DNA of 64,000 bases from Bacteroidota bacterium (GCA_037133915.1 JBAXND010000016.1:22825-86824); one strand, 5' to 3'; positions 1 through 11,171 are shown, numbered from the stretch's first letter. Numbers and translations are program-made. The notes: generated from the letters alone by a model not told the origin.

Positions 1-18
1 TTTTATAAATTTGAATAT

Positions 19-2847
19 ATGGGAAAAACAAAAGCACTTCTGCTGATCGTTTTTTTGGCTTTTTCATGTCGGGTAATGGCACAGCAACCGGCACGCGTAA
101 ACATCAAAGGTATAATCAAGGATAAGGATAGCACCGAAGCGGCATTCGCTACCGTGATGCTGCTGAATCCTGCCGACAGCACACTGCAGAATTTCACACA
201 GTGTAATGACAAAGGTGCCTTTGTTTTTAAAAATGTGAAGAACGCCGAGTATCTGCTCAAAGTATCACATATCAGTTATTTGCCGCTGCAGGTGCATGTC
301 ATGCCATCGGCAACCGCTGATAATAATCTTGGTGTGGTAATTATCAAACCTATTGCTAAAAATCTTTTTGAAGTGGTGATTCATGACGCCCATGCACCGC
401 TTATAATTCGTGGTGACACAATAGAATATGATGCGACCACATTCAGAGCGCCGCCGGGTTCTACGGTTGAGGATTTGTTACGACGCCTTCCGGGAATAGA
501 AGTAGATGCTTCAGGAAATATGAAAGCACAGGGTAAAGATGTAAAGCGGGTGTATGTCGACGGGAAAACATTTTTTGGTGATGACCCTGCCGGCGCCACT
601 AAAAATCTGGATGCGAACGCTGTTTCCAAAGTACAGGTGTTTGACGAAAAATCGGAGCAGTCGAAACTGACCGGAGTGGATGATGGTGTAAAAGAAAAAG
701 CCATGAATCTTGAGCTCAAAGAGGAATTTAAAAAAGGTTCATTCGGCAAAATAACTGTTGCCGGAGGTGCTAACGAAAAGCTTGATGAGCGCTGGGCAAC
801 ACGCGGCAACTACAACCGATTCACCAAAACATCACAGCTTTCATTTATAGGTTACCTGAATAATATCAATGAAACCGGCGTGAATTGGGAAGATTACAGC
901 GAATGGAAAGGCCAGTCAACTTTTGATGAGTATGATAACGGCGATTTTGGGTTTACTACCGGTATGAATAATTATTATTACGGCAACAATGAAGATTCAC
1001 CCATGAGCTATTTTGATGGCAGGGGTTTTACGAAGAACGCCGGGGCCGGAGCCAATTATAATTTTGACAATAAAAAAACAAAGTTCAACAGTTCGTATTT
1101 TTATAAAAACAATCAGCTTAACTACAAGGATCTGGGATATAAAGAAACGTTCTTCAACGACAGCTCCTACTTCAATCACAGCATTGATGATTATAACGAC
1201 CAACGACAGAATCATACTCTTGCTGCGCGTCTGGAGCAGAATCTGGATTCAAACAATATTCTAATAGTGAAAGGAAATTTCAGATACAGCACTGCCAACA
1301 GCGATGACCTTGCCTCCAGTATCTATTCTTCAAATGAGCAGACGATAATCAATGATCTTTTCACTAATAATACAACGGATAAAATCAGTTGGAAGGTCAC
1401 AAGTGCTCTCATATACAGGCATAAATTCAAAAAGAAAGGGCGGTCATTTGCCATAAGCGGCGCTTACAATAAAAATGAGGGTGGAGACAATTATGAATAC
1501 CATTCGAAGAATCATTTCTATTTTCCTTTTTTCAGTGAAGAGTTGAGCCGAATTGCAGCTAAAGACATTGACAAGCAGCAGGAAAAGTCAAGTTTACTTT
1601 ACACCGAACCGCTTTCAAAGAAATTTTTCATGGAATATTTTTACAACTTCAATACCATGAACAATAAGGTTAATAATCAGGTGAAAGATGCGCTGAATAA
1701 CGAAATACGCATAGACAGCCTGAGCGTTTTTTATACGAATACAGTTATGATGAACCGTGTCGGAACCGATATCAGGTATTCTTACAACGGGATTAATATC
1801 ATGCTTGGAATAGCAGGTCAGTACCTGATTTTAGATGGGAAATACTCTGTTGACAAAGGCATGCCACTCATAACCAACCCGATTGATAAAACCTATACGA
1901 GTCTCAGCCCGAAATTCTCATTGACGTGGGAATTTCCCAATAATATGTGGCTGAACCTTGATTATGGCTACGGTATTTCCGAGCCTTCATTTGATTATCT
2001 GCAGCCTGTTCCGAATATTTCAAATCCACTTTACAAAACATTAGGGAATATCAATTTGCGTCCGGAGCGCACGCACACTACAGGATTTAATTTCAATTAT
2101 TACAATCCGGCGTCCTTCTCAAATATCGGAATCAACGCGGAGTATAATTATTGTGTCAACAATATTTCATATAACCAAATCCTGACGTACACAGATTCAG
2201 TGGGTATTGTTACGGTGTCGGTTCCTGATAATAACGGAGCGTCGCATGAAATAAACTCATGGCTATGGGCAGGCTATCCGATTATTAAAACCAAATTTAC
2301 GAACGACTGGAGCGTGGGCGTTTATTACGCGAACACCGGTTCTTATGTGAATGAGATTTTTAACAGAACCGACCGTTACAGATATAATCTTGGAACGTCG
2401 TTCAACATCACCCCGAATTCTAAAATTGTAATTGCGGTGTCGGGCGACGCTTCACTTACAGATTTGAAATTATCGCTGAATAAGGAACGAAATCAGTTTG
2501 TTCAGGAATATACTGCAGGATGCTCGGCCAAATGGCAGTTCACAAGTAAGTCGTTTTTTGAAACCAATTTTGATTATCAGTTTTACAGAAATTCGCAATA
2601 CAACTATGATAAAAGCTTCCCGATTTTTAACGCTTCGGTGCGACAGTTGATAGGGAAGAAGAACCATTTTGAGGTCAGGTTAGCCGCGTTTGATATTCTG
2701 AATAAGCGCCAATATATTCAGCAATATGCGTACAGTAATTATTATACCCGTAGTACTGCCGAAACACTTGCACGGTATTTTATGCTTAGCCTGAGTTACA
2801 ATATCAAAGGTTATGAGAATAAAATCAAGAAGGACCGGGGGTGGTAG
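19..2847 (+). CDS. Outer-membrane beta-barrel protein, TonB-receptor-like (OMP_b-brl_3 type)
   Basis: Predicted outer-membrane protein of 942 residues. A signal peptide (residues 1-21, ending VMAQ) is followed by a carboxypeptidase-regulatory-like domain (about 28-110), a plug-like region (about 130-245, with LRRLPGIEVD and YVDGKTFFGDDP), and a long barrel rich in aromatic and Asn residues. This is the architecture of the Bacteroidota 'outer membrane beta-barrel family' related to TonB-dependent receptors. A -7 box TAAATTTG at 6-13 lies just before the ATG, so the leader would be very short. The GLPGLI gene follows on the same strand, a common pairing in this phylum. Substrate unknown; transport or peptide export are both inferences. 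The upstream promoter is cut by the window edge. Confidence 0.88.
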   Translation: MGKTKALLLIVFLAFSCRVMAQQPARVNIKGIIKDKDSTEAAFATVMLLNPADSTLQNFTQCNDKGAFVFKNVKNAEYLLKVSHISYLPLQVHVMPSATADNNLGVVIIKPIAKNLFEVVIHDAHAPLIIRGDTIEYDATTFRAPPGSTVEDLLRRLPGIEVDASGNMKAQGKDVKRVYVDGKTFFGDDPAGATKNLDANAVSKVQVFDEKSEQSKLTGVDDGVKEKAMNLELKEEFKKGSFGKITVAGGANEKLDERWATRGNYNRFTKTSQLSFIGYLNNINETGVNWEDYSEWKGQSTFDEYDNGDFGFTTGMNNYYYGNNEDSPMSYFDGRGFTKNAGAGANYNFDNKKTKFNSSYFYKNNQLNYKDLGYKETFFNDSSYFNHSIDDYNDQRQNHTLAARLEQNLDSNNILIVKGNFRYSTANSDDLASSIYSSNEQTIINDLFTNNTTDKISWKVTSALIYRHKFKKKGRSFAISGAYNKNEGGDNYEYHSKNHFYFPFFSEELSRIAAKDIDKQQEKSSLLYTEPLSKKFFMEYFYNFNTMNNKVNNQVKDALNNEIRIDSLSVFYTNTVMMNRVGTDIRYSYNGINIMLGIAGQYLILDGKYSVDKGMPLITNPIDKTYTSLSPKFSLTWEFPNNMWLNLDYGYGISEPSFDYLQPVPNISNPLYKTLGNINLRPERTHTTGFNFNYYNPASFSNIGINAEYNYCVNNISYNQILTYTDSVGIVTVSVPDNNGASHEINSWLWAGYPIIKTKFTNDWSVGVYYANTGSYVNEIFNRTDRYRYNLGTSFNITPNSKIVIAVSGDASLTDLKLSLNKERNQFVQEYTAGCSAKWQFTSKSFFETNFDYQFYRNSQYNYDKSFPIFNASVRQLIGKKNHFEVRLAAFDILNKRQYIQQYAYSNYYTRSTAETLARYFMLSLSYNIKGYENKIKKDRGW

Positions 2848-2897
2848 AATGAAAAATGAAGAATGAAAAATGAAAATATGAAAAATGAAAATATGAA
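2847..2897 (+). repeat. Heptad-period short tandem repeat array
   Basis: Seven back-to-back units fill the gap between the barrel gene and the GLPGLI gene. Five are 7 bp (GAATGAA or AAATGAA) and two are 8 bp (AATATGAA). The array begins on the last base of the TAG stop of the upstream gene. A 7+8 pair is 15 bp and stays in frame, giving a spurious repeated MKNEN at the N-terminus of the next ORF. It is one of six arrays with 7-bp period in this window. Confidence 0.85.
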
Positions 2898-3654
2898 GAA
2901 GCACCGTGTGATTTTTGTAGCCATTTTTGTGATTTCGACCTTGCTCTCTGCGAAGGTGTTTTCGCAGCAAACGGAAGGATCTGTAAAATATCTGACCACA
3001 TTTGACTGGGTGAAGATGATGAATTCATGCGATTATCTGAGCAAAGAAGCCCGGGAAAAAGCCGCGTACATGTGGGGAAACCGGTCTGAGTGGAAGGTTT
3101 ATAATAATTTGTATTTCTCGGCACAAAAATCAAAATATGATGAATCAGAAGAAAAGGCCGAACCCGATCAGGAAGGATATAACTGGCGTAAAGAAATATT
3201 CTTCATAACACGGAATTATGACCAAAAAGTTTATTACAATGCTATTGAATTGCTCGGAAAGCTTTATCTGATAAGCGATTCATTAGTCACACCCAACTGG
3301 AAAATTTTGAATGATATCAAAGAAATTGGAGGTCATGTGTGCATGAACGCCTCCTTGAATGATACTTTGATGAATCAAAAGGTGGTGGCATGGTTTGCGC
3401 TGGATATTCCGGTACCGGCCGGTCCCGACAGGTTTTTCGGGCTGCCCGGACTTATACTCGAAGTGAACATTAACAACGGTGCCAAAATCATGACTGCCGA
3501 AAAAGTTGAACTGAAAACCCTCACCACAGAATTTGATTTGCCCAAAAAACTGAAAGGAAAGCAAATCACCGGCACGGCCTACGAAGCCATGATTAAAAAA
3601 TTTCTGGATGAAAAGCGTAAAGCGGAGGAATTTCCCTGGGGGTTACGGTACTGA
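2893..3654 (+). CDS. GLPGLI family protein
   Basis: Exported protein of 253 residues carrying the signature GLPGLI at residues 183-188, preceded by FF. The family (TIGR01200) is restricted to Bacteroidota and of unknown function, typically encoded beside a barrel/TonB-receptor-like gene, as here. The frame is open from 2863, but the starts at 2863 and 2878 lie inside the short tandem repeat. The ATG at 2893 gives a normal signal peptide (MKKHRVIFVAIFVIS...VFSQ). Likely co-transcribed with the upstream barrel gene. Confidence 0.85.
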   Translation: MKKHRVIFVAIFVISTLLSAKVFSQQTEGSVKYLTTFDWVKMMNSCDYLSKEAREKAAYMWGNRSEWKVYNNLYFSAQKSKYDESEEKAEPDQEGYNWRKEIFFITRNYDQKVYYNAIELLGKLYLISDSLVTPNWKILNDIKEIGGHVCMNASLNDTLMNQKVVAWFALDIPVPAGPDRFFGLPGLILEVNINNGAKIMTAEKVELKTLTTEFDLPKKLKGKQITGTAYEAMIKKFLDEKRKAEEFPWGLRY

Positions 3655-3706
3655 TTCACTGAGCTCGGTTTTCTTTCATGAGAATTATCAGCTTATGGTT
3701 TTTGGC

Positions 3707-3736
3707 TTGCCAATATTTGGTAAATAATTATCTTTA
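3707..3736 (+). promoter_or_regulatory. Candidate Bacteroidota promoter for acyl-CoA dehydrogenase
   Basis: TTG (3707-3709), 19-bp spacer, then TATCTTTA (3729-3736), one base from the Bacteroidota -7 consensus TAnnTTTG. It lies 73 bp upstream of the dehydrogenase ATG. Confidence 0.4.
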
Positions 3737-3809
3737 CACTTGAAAGCTGCCCTATACTATTTAATCCGGGCAGGCACATAGTGGATAATAAAAACTAAAG
3801 CCATAGACC

Positions 3810-4952
3810 ATGATTAATTTTTCTCTTGACAAGAAGCAGCAGGATATTGTTGCCAAGTACCGCGATTTTTCTGATCGGTGGATTGTTCCCAACCGTATGA
3901 AGTATGATGAACTGGCCATATTTCCCTGGGATATTGTTAAGGCAGCTTACGCCGAAGGTTTGATGAACGGACCTATACCTGAAAAATTTGGTGGAAACGG
4001 ATATAACCTTCTGGAAGCCGCGCTTGCCAGTGAAGAACTGGGTGCGGGATGTATAGGCATTGGTATCGGGATTGACGCAAACACACTCGCGCTCACACCG
4101 CTGATTCTATCTGCAAATGAGGAACAGCAGAAGCGTTTTTTTGGTCAGATAGCCGAAGAAAAAGGAGTGGCTGCATACTGTCTTACCGAGCCGAATGCCG
4201 GTTCGGATGTTGCAGGAATAAAAACTACCGCCATTCTTAACGGTGACAAGTATATCATTAACGGGCATAAGCGGTTTATTACCAATGCAGAAGTATCTTC
4301 GTTTCTGACTGTTTTTGCTATTACCAATCCGGAAAAGGGTGCACGCAGCCTGACTGCTTTGGTTGTACCTACCAACAGCCCCGGTGTTGAAATGAAACCA
4401 CGGCTGCAAAAAATGGGACAGAAAGCAAGTGTTCAGAACGAAATTATTTTCCACGATGTTGAAGTGCCTGTAACCAACCGTCTCGGTGAAGAAGGTCACG
4501 GTTTCTCTATTGCCATGCGTACCTTCGATCGTACGCGCACCGGTGTGGCCGCGCTCAGCGTCGGTTGTGCCCGTTCTGCTTATGAGATTTCACGCGATTG
4601 GGCAAAAGCACGCATACAGTTCGGACAGCCTGTTACAGCCCATCAGGGCGTTTCATTTATGCTTGCCGATATGGCAACCCTTGTAGAAACCGCGCGGATT
4701 CTAACATGGAAAGCCGCATATGCTTACGATGCAGGTGAAAAAGATGCTTCCAGATTATCGGCCATGTGTAAAATGTATGCAAGTGACACTGCCATGAAAG
4801 TGACTACCGATGCCGTTCAGGTGATGGCGGGCGATGGTTATTCACGCGATTATCCTGTTGAGAAAATGATGCGCGATGCCAAACTCTGTCAGATTTACGA
4901 AGGAACCAATCAGGTGCAGCGTGTTGTTATTTCCAAAAGCATCCTGAAATAG
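3810..4952 (+). CDS. Acyl-CoA dehydrogenase
   Basis: FAD flavoenzyme of 380 residues that oxidises acyl-CoA to trans-2-enoyl-CoA, passing electrons to ETF. It has the usual helical N-domain, a central beta domain with AYCLTEPNAGSD (about 120-131), the C-terminal RIQFGQPV segment, and the catalytic Glu364 in YEGTNQVQR. The length is typical of short/medium-chain or butyryl-type dehydrogenases. No ETF or beta-oxidation partner is adjacent, so chain-length specificity cannot be assigned. The gene has its own candidate promoter and a 14-bp hairpin 38 bp after the stop. Confidence 0.9.
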   Translation: MINFSLDKKQQDIVAKYRDFSDRWIVPNRMKYDELAIFPWDIVKAAYAEGLMNGPIPEKFGGNGYNLLEAALASEELGAGCIGIGIGIDANTLALTPLILSANEEQQKRFFGQIAEEKGVAAYCLTEPNAGSDVAGIKTTAILNGDKYIINGHKRFITNAEVSSFLTVFAITNPEKGARSLTALVVPTNSPGVEMKPRLQKMGQKASVQNEIIFHDVEVPVTNRLGEEGHGFSIAMRTFDRTRTGVAALSVGCARSAYEISRDWAKARIQFGQPVTAHQGVSFMLADMATLVETARILTWKAAYAYDAGEKDASRLSAMCKMYASDTAMKVTTDAVQVMAGDGYSRDYPVEKMMRDAKLCQIYEGTNQVQRVVISKSILK

Positions 4953-4990
4953 GGGATTTCACGATTGTATGAAATTAATCGTCTTTAATT

Positions 4991-5302
4991 GTTCCTTTCT
5001 TTTCTAACCACGAAAAGAAAGGAACCGAAAGAAAAGTCTCCGCTCTATAAAAATTTCTGTAAAAGCTAAGACTTATTATCATCTCGCAACCCAAGCCGTC
5101 CGAAACGACAGGGCCTTTTCTTTTATTTATTAAATATATCTTTCGGACTCGTGGGTTGCTTACACAAGCTTGCCCTTGATAATAAGTCTTGTTTACGTAC
5201 GAAATTTTTATAAGGCGGGTCACCCTTCAGATTCAATCTCGCCTTTTAATCATATTTCCTTCGGAAAATGAAGCGTTTTGTTACTTTTGCGCGCAAAAGT
5301 AA
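4991..5302. repeat. Composite palindromic intergenic element (MITE-like or structured)
   Basis: Three nested palindromic parts. (a) A perfect 14-bp hairpin, arms 4991-5004 and 5012-5025, 7-nt loop. (b) A large interrupted inverted repeat in four matched blocks: 5046-5057/5201-5212 (12 bp), 5068-5081/5177-5190 (14 bp), 5086-5093/5152-5159 (8 bp), 5098-5105/5141-5148 (8 bp), all perfect. (c) A perfect 22-bp palindrome at 5281-5302 with centre GCGCGC. A smaller hairpin (AAGGCG 5212-5217 / CGCCTT 5240-5245) lies between. No convincing coding potential. Part (a) could also end transcription of the acyl-CoA dehydrogenase. Mobility is an inference. Confidence 0.75.
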
Positions 5303-5338
5303 GAGAAATAAATGGTAAAGATACGAGAGCAGCTAAAG

Positions 5339-5518
5339 CTATTTCTTAATGTCAAAATAGCAGCGTTGCGGCGAATGCACCTTGTCTTCAGTGGTTAGTT
5401 TTTTAATGGCTTTATCAATTTCTTTTTTGTCGATGCCTGATGAATCGGCTATTTCCGAAGCTTTCATCGGTTTGCCTGCTTTCTTCAGGGCACTTAATAC
5501 GGCGTCTTTGGCTTCCAT
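5339..5518 (-). CDS. Small winged-helix-like DNA-binding protein (59 aa)
   Basis: An ATG at 5518 opens a 59-codon frame ending in TAG at 5339. The protein begins MEAKDAVLSALKKAGKPMKA and ends QRCYFDIKK. It reads as one winged helix-turn-helix: helix 1 (DAVLSALKKAG), helix 2 (KASEIADSSG), recognition helix (DKKEIDKAIKKLTTE), then a short wing with KVHSPQRCYF. Stand-alone domains of this size occur across Bacteroidota and Firmicutes as uncharacterised regulators. It precedes the FAD/Fe-S oxidoreductase on the same strand with about 80 bp between stop and the downstream neighbour's end running convergent in position only; no target can be assigned. Confidence 0.7.
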   Translation of the reverse strand: MEAKDAVLSALKKAGKPMKASEIADSSGIDKKEIDKAIKKLTTEDKVHSPQRCYFDIKK

Positions 5519-5598
5519 ATAAGTATGTTTTAGGATTTATAAATTGTGAAGTTCAGCAAAAATAGCATTATTTTCTGCCGCTTCAGGAATGATATTCA

Positions 5599-8565
5599 TC
5601 AACCGCTCTTCAGCAGGGCATTCCAAAGTATTTCAACCGGGTGCAACACAATCCGGCCCGTACCATGTTCTATCTGCATACGGCAACTGGCGCCGGGAGC
5701 AGAAATTACTGTTTGCTGTTTGGCTTCTCTTACCGTCGGCAACAGCACCAGTTCTCCTATTTTCATGGAGACTTCATAATGTTCTTTGTCAAAGCCAAAA
5801 GTACCTGCCATGCCACAACAACCCGAAGGCACTGTTTCAACCGAATAATTCCGCGGAAGCGAAAGCATTTTTACCGTTGACGCTACAGATGCGGCCGCCT
5901 TTTGATGGCAGTGTCCGTGTAATAAAATTTCCAGTTTCTCATCGTTGAAAGCACTGCTGAAATCGAACCCTTTATTCACTTCCTGTTCAAGGAATTCATC
6001 CAGCATCATACAATGTGCTGCGAGCTTACGGGCAGCAGGCTGAAGGTCTTTTCCAACCAAATCGGGGTATTCGTCCCTGAAACCAAAAATTGCCGACGGC
6101 TCAATTCCGATAAGGGGAATTTCTGAATTAATGATGTCTTTAAATATCTCAACATTTCTAATTGCCAATGTCTTTGCTTTTCGAATCATGCCTTTAGAAA
6201 TGGCTGCACGTCCGCTTTCCGGATGGTTGATTGTAAGAACAATATAGCCCAATGCATGGATTAACTGCACTGTTTTTATACCCGTTTCAACGTCATTGTA
6301 ATTGGTGAATTCATCCATGAACAAATACACTTTGCCTTTGAACGTCATTTCAATTCGGGCATTCAGCTTGCTGATATTTTTGGCTGCCCATTTTTTCAGG
6401 GTTGTTTTTCCGAGTTTTGGTAATGACCTTTGAGCCGCAAATCCAAGAATATTCTTTATTATTTTCGATGAAAAATGATGCGTAATCAGATAATTATAAA
6501 TGCCCGGAGCTATGGCTGCCATTTGATTCAATGTGTCAACACCAGCAACCATGCTGGTTTTGAGCGGTATGCCCCGGCTATCGTGAAAGTGCTGCATAAA
6601 CTCACTTTTAATGCGTGCCATGTCTATACCCGACGGGCATTCCGTTTTGCAGCCTTTGCATGAAAGGCAGAGATCAAGTATATTATTGATTTCAGCGGAG
6701 CGCCAGGCGTCTTTCAGCTCTGATGTTGAGAAAACTTCTCGTAAAAGGTTTGCTCGTGCCCGTGTGGAATGATGTTCGTCGCGGGTAGCCATATAACTGG
6801 GGCACATGGTGCCGCCGATTTTTTCAGTTTTGCGGCAATCAGCAGAACCGTTGCATTGCTCAATGGCTCTCAGAAATCCCAGAGTACCTGAAAAATCGAA
6901 ATATGTATCAATCTCTTGAAACCCTTTACCTGCATCATATCGCAGACAAGTGTTCATGGCTGGTGTGGCAGTAATTTTTCCGGGATTAAAGATGCTGCCG
7001 GGGTCCCAGGCACTTTTAATTTTCAGCAACAAATCATAATTATGATTACCAATCATCAACGGGATGAACTCGCCTCTGAGCCGACCGTCGCCGTGTTCAC
7101 CGCTCAATGAACCTTTGAATTTCTTTACCAGGCGAGCTGTTTCAAGCGCCACAGTACGAAATTTTTCAACACCCTCTTCGGTTTTTAAATTCAGAACAGG
7201 TTTTGTATGAAGCTCTCCTGTGGCGATATGAGCGTAATACACGCATTCCAAATCCAGTTTTTTGAGCATCAATTGAAATTCCTTCATGTATTGTGGCAAC
7301 ACCTGAACATCAACGGCAGTATCCTCAATAACACTCACGGGTTTTGCATCTCCGAGGACGTTTGTAAGCAGGCCCAGCCCGGCTTTCCGTAATGAATACA
7401 CCTTATCGATTTCGTTTCCTGATACAACTGGAAAATGATATCCATAACCGGCGGCACGCATATTTTTTTCAAGTTCCGCGGTTGTTTTAAGAATTTCATC
7501 TTTGGTATCAAATGCAAACTCAACAAGTAAAATAGCCGCAGGCCGGCCTTGAATAAAGAACATATTTTTTTTCTGACCAATGTTCTCTGCAGCTCTGTTG
7601 ATAATGGTTTCATCAATCAGCTCAATAGAAACAGGATTCAGTTTGAGTGCAATCAGGTTACCGTTGAACGCATCTTCAAGTGATGAGCAGTGCACACAAA
7701 CAAGCACATTTTCTTTGGGTGGGAGCGGAACAAGGTTCAGTTTAATTTCTGTGATGAATGCCAGTGTACCTTCGGAACCCGCAATGAGCTTACAAAAATT
7801 GAATTTTTCAGATCCGTCGGTGAACGGCTCGCTATCAAGCAACAGGTCGATTGCATAACCTGTATTCCTGCGGTGAAGGCTTTTAGCAGGGTACTGGTTT
7901 CGAATTTCATTTTGATTTTCGGGATTTGAAAGAATTTCGCGGATATTTCGGTAAATATTGCCTTCAAGCGTGTCCTGCAGGCATTTCGCCTTGAATTCTT
8001 CAAGACTTAAAGCGGCGAACTCCGCTTCACTGCCGTCACTAAGAATCGCATTTACCGAGATGAGATGGTCGCGGGTACTTCCATAAACCAGAGAATGGGC
8101 GCCGCATGAATTGTTTCCGACCATCCCGCCAATCATGCAGCGGTTGGATGTGGAAGTTTCCGGAGCAAAAAATAACCCATGCTCTGACAGCAATTTGTTG
8201 AGTTCGTCAGGCACGACACCGGGTTGAACGCGTACCCATTTTTCCAGGGGATTAATCTCCAGTATATTGTTTATATGTCGTGAGAGGTCCACCACAATGC
8301 CTTTTCCAACCACCTGCCCTGCAAGAGAAGTACCGGCAGTGCGCGGAATCAGCGAAATTTTTTCAGCAGCAGCAAATTGAATCAGGCTTCTTATATCATC
8401 AATATTTTTTGGAATAGCAACGGCGGCAGGCTTTTCGCGATAAGCTGACGCATCTGTTGAATAAATAGCGCGTGATGATTCATCGGTCAGCAACTCGCCC
8501 GACAGTTTTGAACGAAGTGTAATTAAAGCCTCAGAAATCATGCTTTGGTGTGTATCTATGCTCAT
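5599..8565 (-). CDS. FAD-binding oxidase / Fe-S oxidoreductase fusion (GlcD-GlcF type)
   Basis: Fusion enzyme of 988 residues that probably oxidises a 2-hydroxy acid (D-lactate, glycolate or D-2-hydroxyglutarate class) and passes electrons to the quinone pool. In order: FAD-binding PCMH domain (about 40-270, PRTAGTSLAGQVVG, GGMVGNNSCGAHS, GSEGTLAFITE); FAD-oxidase C-terminal domain with GELHTKP and SGEHGDGRLRGEF; two Fe-S cysteine groups (CNGSADC...MCPSY and CLSCKGCKTECP); and a CCG domain (HGHCHQKA, PSGCCGMAG). The length fits the YdiJ/Dld fusion family of about 950-1000 residues. Single gene with no partner; substrate not determined by sequence. Confidence 0.88.
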   Translation of the reverse strand: MSIDTHQSMISEALITLRSKLSGELLTDESSRAIYSTDASAYREKPAAVAIPKNIDDIRSLIQFAAAEKISLIPRTAGTSLAGQVVGKGIVVDLSRHINNILEINPLEKWVRVQPGVVPDELNKLLSEHGLFFAPETSTSNRCMIGGMVGNNSCGAHSLVYGSTRDHLISVNAILSDGSEAEFAALSLEEFKAKCLQDTLEGNIYRNIREILSNPENQNEIRNQYPAKSLHRRNTGYAIDLLLDSEPFTDGSEKFNFCKLIAGSEGTLAFITEIKLNLVPLPPKENVLVCVHCSSLEDAFNGNLIALKLNPVSIELIDETIINRAAENIGQKKNMFFIQGRPAAILLVEFAFDTKDEILKTTAELEKNMRAAGYGYHFPVVSGNEIDKVYSLRKAGLGLLTNVLGDAKPVSVIEDTAVDVQVLPQYMKEFQLMLKKLDLECVYYAHIATGELHTKPVLNLKTEEGVEKFRTVALETARLVKKFKGSLSGEHGDGRLRGEFIPLMIGNHNYDLLLKIKSAWDPGSIFNPGKITATPAMNTCLRYDAGKGFQEIDTYFDFSGTLGFLRAIEQCNGSADCRKTEKIGGTMCPSYMATRDEHHSTRARANLLREVFSTSELKDAWRSAEINNILDLCLSCKGCKTECPSGIDMARIKSEFMQHFHDSRGIPLKTSMVAGVDTLNQMAAIAPGIYNYLITHHFSSKIIKNILGFAAQRSLPKLGKTTLKKWAAKNISKLNARIEMTFKGKVYLFMDEFTNYNDVETGIKTVQLIHALGYIVLTINHPESGRAAISKGMIRKAKTLAIRNVEIFKDIINSEIPLIGIEPSAIFGFRDEYPDLVGKDLQPAARKLAAHCMMLDEFLEQEVNKGFDFSSAFNDEKLEILLHGHCHQKAAASVASTVKMLSLPRNYSVETVPSGCCGMAGTFGFDKEHYEVSMKIGELVLLPTVREAKQQTVISAPGASCRMQIEHGTGRIVLHPVEILWNALLKSG

Positions 8566-8648
8566 AGTAAAATATTGAGAATGCCGTTTTGCAGAGCCTG
8601 AAGTTCTGCCATTCTTCTGCTAAATTATAATAATTATAGGTGCCATGG

Positions 8649-8681
8649 TTTGGCAGATGACGTTTATTAGCGTTAATTTTG
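8649..8681 (+). promoter_or_regulatory. Candidate promoter for yitT-glpK
   Basis: TTTG (8649-8652), 21-bp spacer and a perfect TAnnTTTG -7 box (TAATTTTG, 8674-8681), 24 bp upstream of the YitT ATG. It probably also serves glycerol kinase, which starts 35 bp after yitT. Confidence 0.6.
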
Positions 8682-8705
8682 CCAAAACCCTAAAAACAAT
8701 TCATT

Positions 8706-9617
8706 ATGGCATTCAGGCTGCTCGATAAAAAATTCTCACGAAAGTGGTTTCTCAACTATAGTATGATTGTTATCGGCTCTTTCATCATGGCGGTCGGTTT
8801 CGTTTATTTTATCTCGCCCAATAAAATCGTTCCGGGCGGTGTTTTCGGGATTTCCATTGTCATACATTATGTTACAAAAGGCTTGTTTGACTTTGCTCCA
8901 GAGGGTTTGCCCGTCGGAGTTACAAGTCTTATTTTAAATATTCCGCTGACCATTATTGGCGTGAAAATCTTAGGGCCGAAATTCGGAACAAAGACCGTGA
9001 TTGGTTTCGTACTTTCCTCCGTTTTTATTGATTTGCTTACTTATTTTCAGGGCGATAAAGCGTTGGTTGAAAATGATGTGCTGCTATCGTCCATTTTTGG
9101 CGGAGTACTGGTAGGATTAGGATTGGGCTTGATTTTTCGTGCGAAGGCGACCTCGGGCGGTTCAGATATTATTGCTATGATTTTTGGAAAATACACCAAA
9201 CTCCCTATCGGACAATTGCTGATATACGTTGATTCTGTTATTGTTTTGCTTGGGCTTATTGCTTTTCGCGACTGGAAAATTCCGCTGTACTCGTGGGTGG
9301 TCATATTTATTTGCGGTAAGGTTATAGATGCCGTAATTCAGGGTGTGAATTATGATAAGGCGCTGTTTATTATTTCTGATAAATCAGACGAAATTCGAGA
9401 TGCGGTAATCAATGATCTTGGGCGAGGCGGAACCATGATTAAAGGAACGGGCATGTATAAAGGCACAGAGAAAAATATTATTTTTACTGTGGTGAACCGT
9501 AAAGAAGTAACCGAATTGCAGGATTACGTGCGAAAAGTGGATCCGAACGCATTTCTGACAGTGATTGAAGCTAATGAAATTCTGGGTGAGGGTTTCAAGC
9601 CATTGGTGGAGAAATAG
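8706..9617 (+). CDS. YitT family membrane protein (DUF161/DUF2179)
   Basis: Integral inner-membrane protein of 303 residues with five or six hydrophobic segments in the first 210 residues, including the conserved PNKIVPGGVFGISIV and KATSGGSDIIA. The soluble C-terminal DUF2179 domain (about 215-300) contains GRGGTMIKGTGMYKG. The family's function is not settled; some members are annotated as transporters. It is followed by glycerol kinase at 35 bp and is probably co-transcribed with it, but a functional link is not established. Confidence 0.88.
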   Translation: MAFRLLDKKFSRKWFLNYSMIVIGSFIMAVGFVYFISPNKIVPGGVFGISIVIHYVTKGLFDFAPEGLPVGVTSLILNIPLTIIGVKILGPKFGTKTVIGFVLSSVFIDLLTYFQGDKALVENDVLLSSIFGGVLVGLGLGLIFRAKATSGGSDIIAMIFGKYTKLPIGQLLIYVDSVIVLLGLIAFRDWKIPLYSWVVIFICGKVIDAVIQGVNYDKALFIISDKSDEIRDAVINDLGRGGTMIKGTGMYKGTEKNIIFTVVNRKEVTELQDYVRKVDPNAFLTVIEANEILGEGFKPLVEK

Positions 9618-9652
9618 AATTCAGTACATGAAGTGAAAGAAAAATCGCGGAA

Positions 9653-11131
<1,479 letters not shown>

Positions 11132-11171
11132 GTGTTAAACAAGCCTGGCTAAAAAATATTTTGAAATTTTC

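Noticed and set aside
2863..2892. MKNEN repeats as a genuine N-terminus of the GLPGLI protein
   Set aside because: They are the translation of the heptad array; the next Met begins a standard signal peptide.
4975..5223. 82-codon minus-strand frame across the palindromic element
   Set aside because: It runs through both arms of the inverted repeat, has no recognisable domain or promoter, and its residues simply mirror the palindromes.
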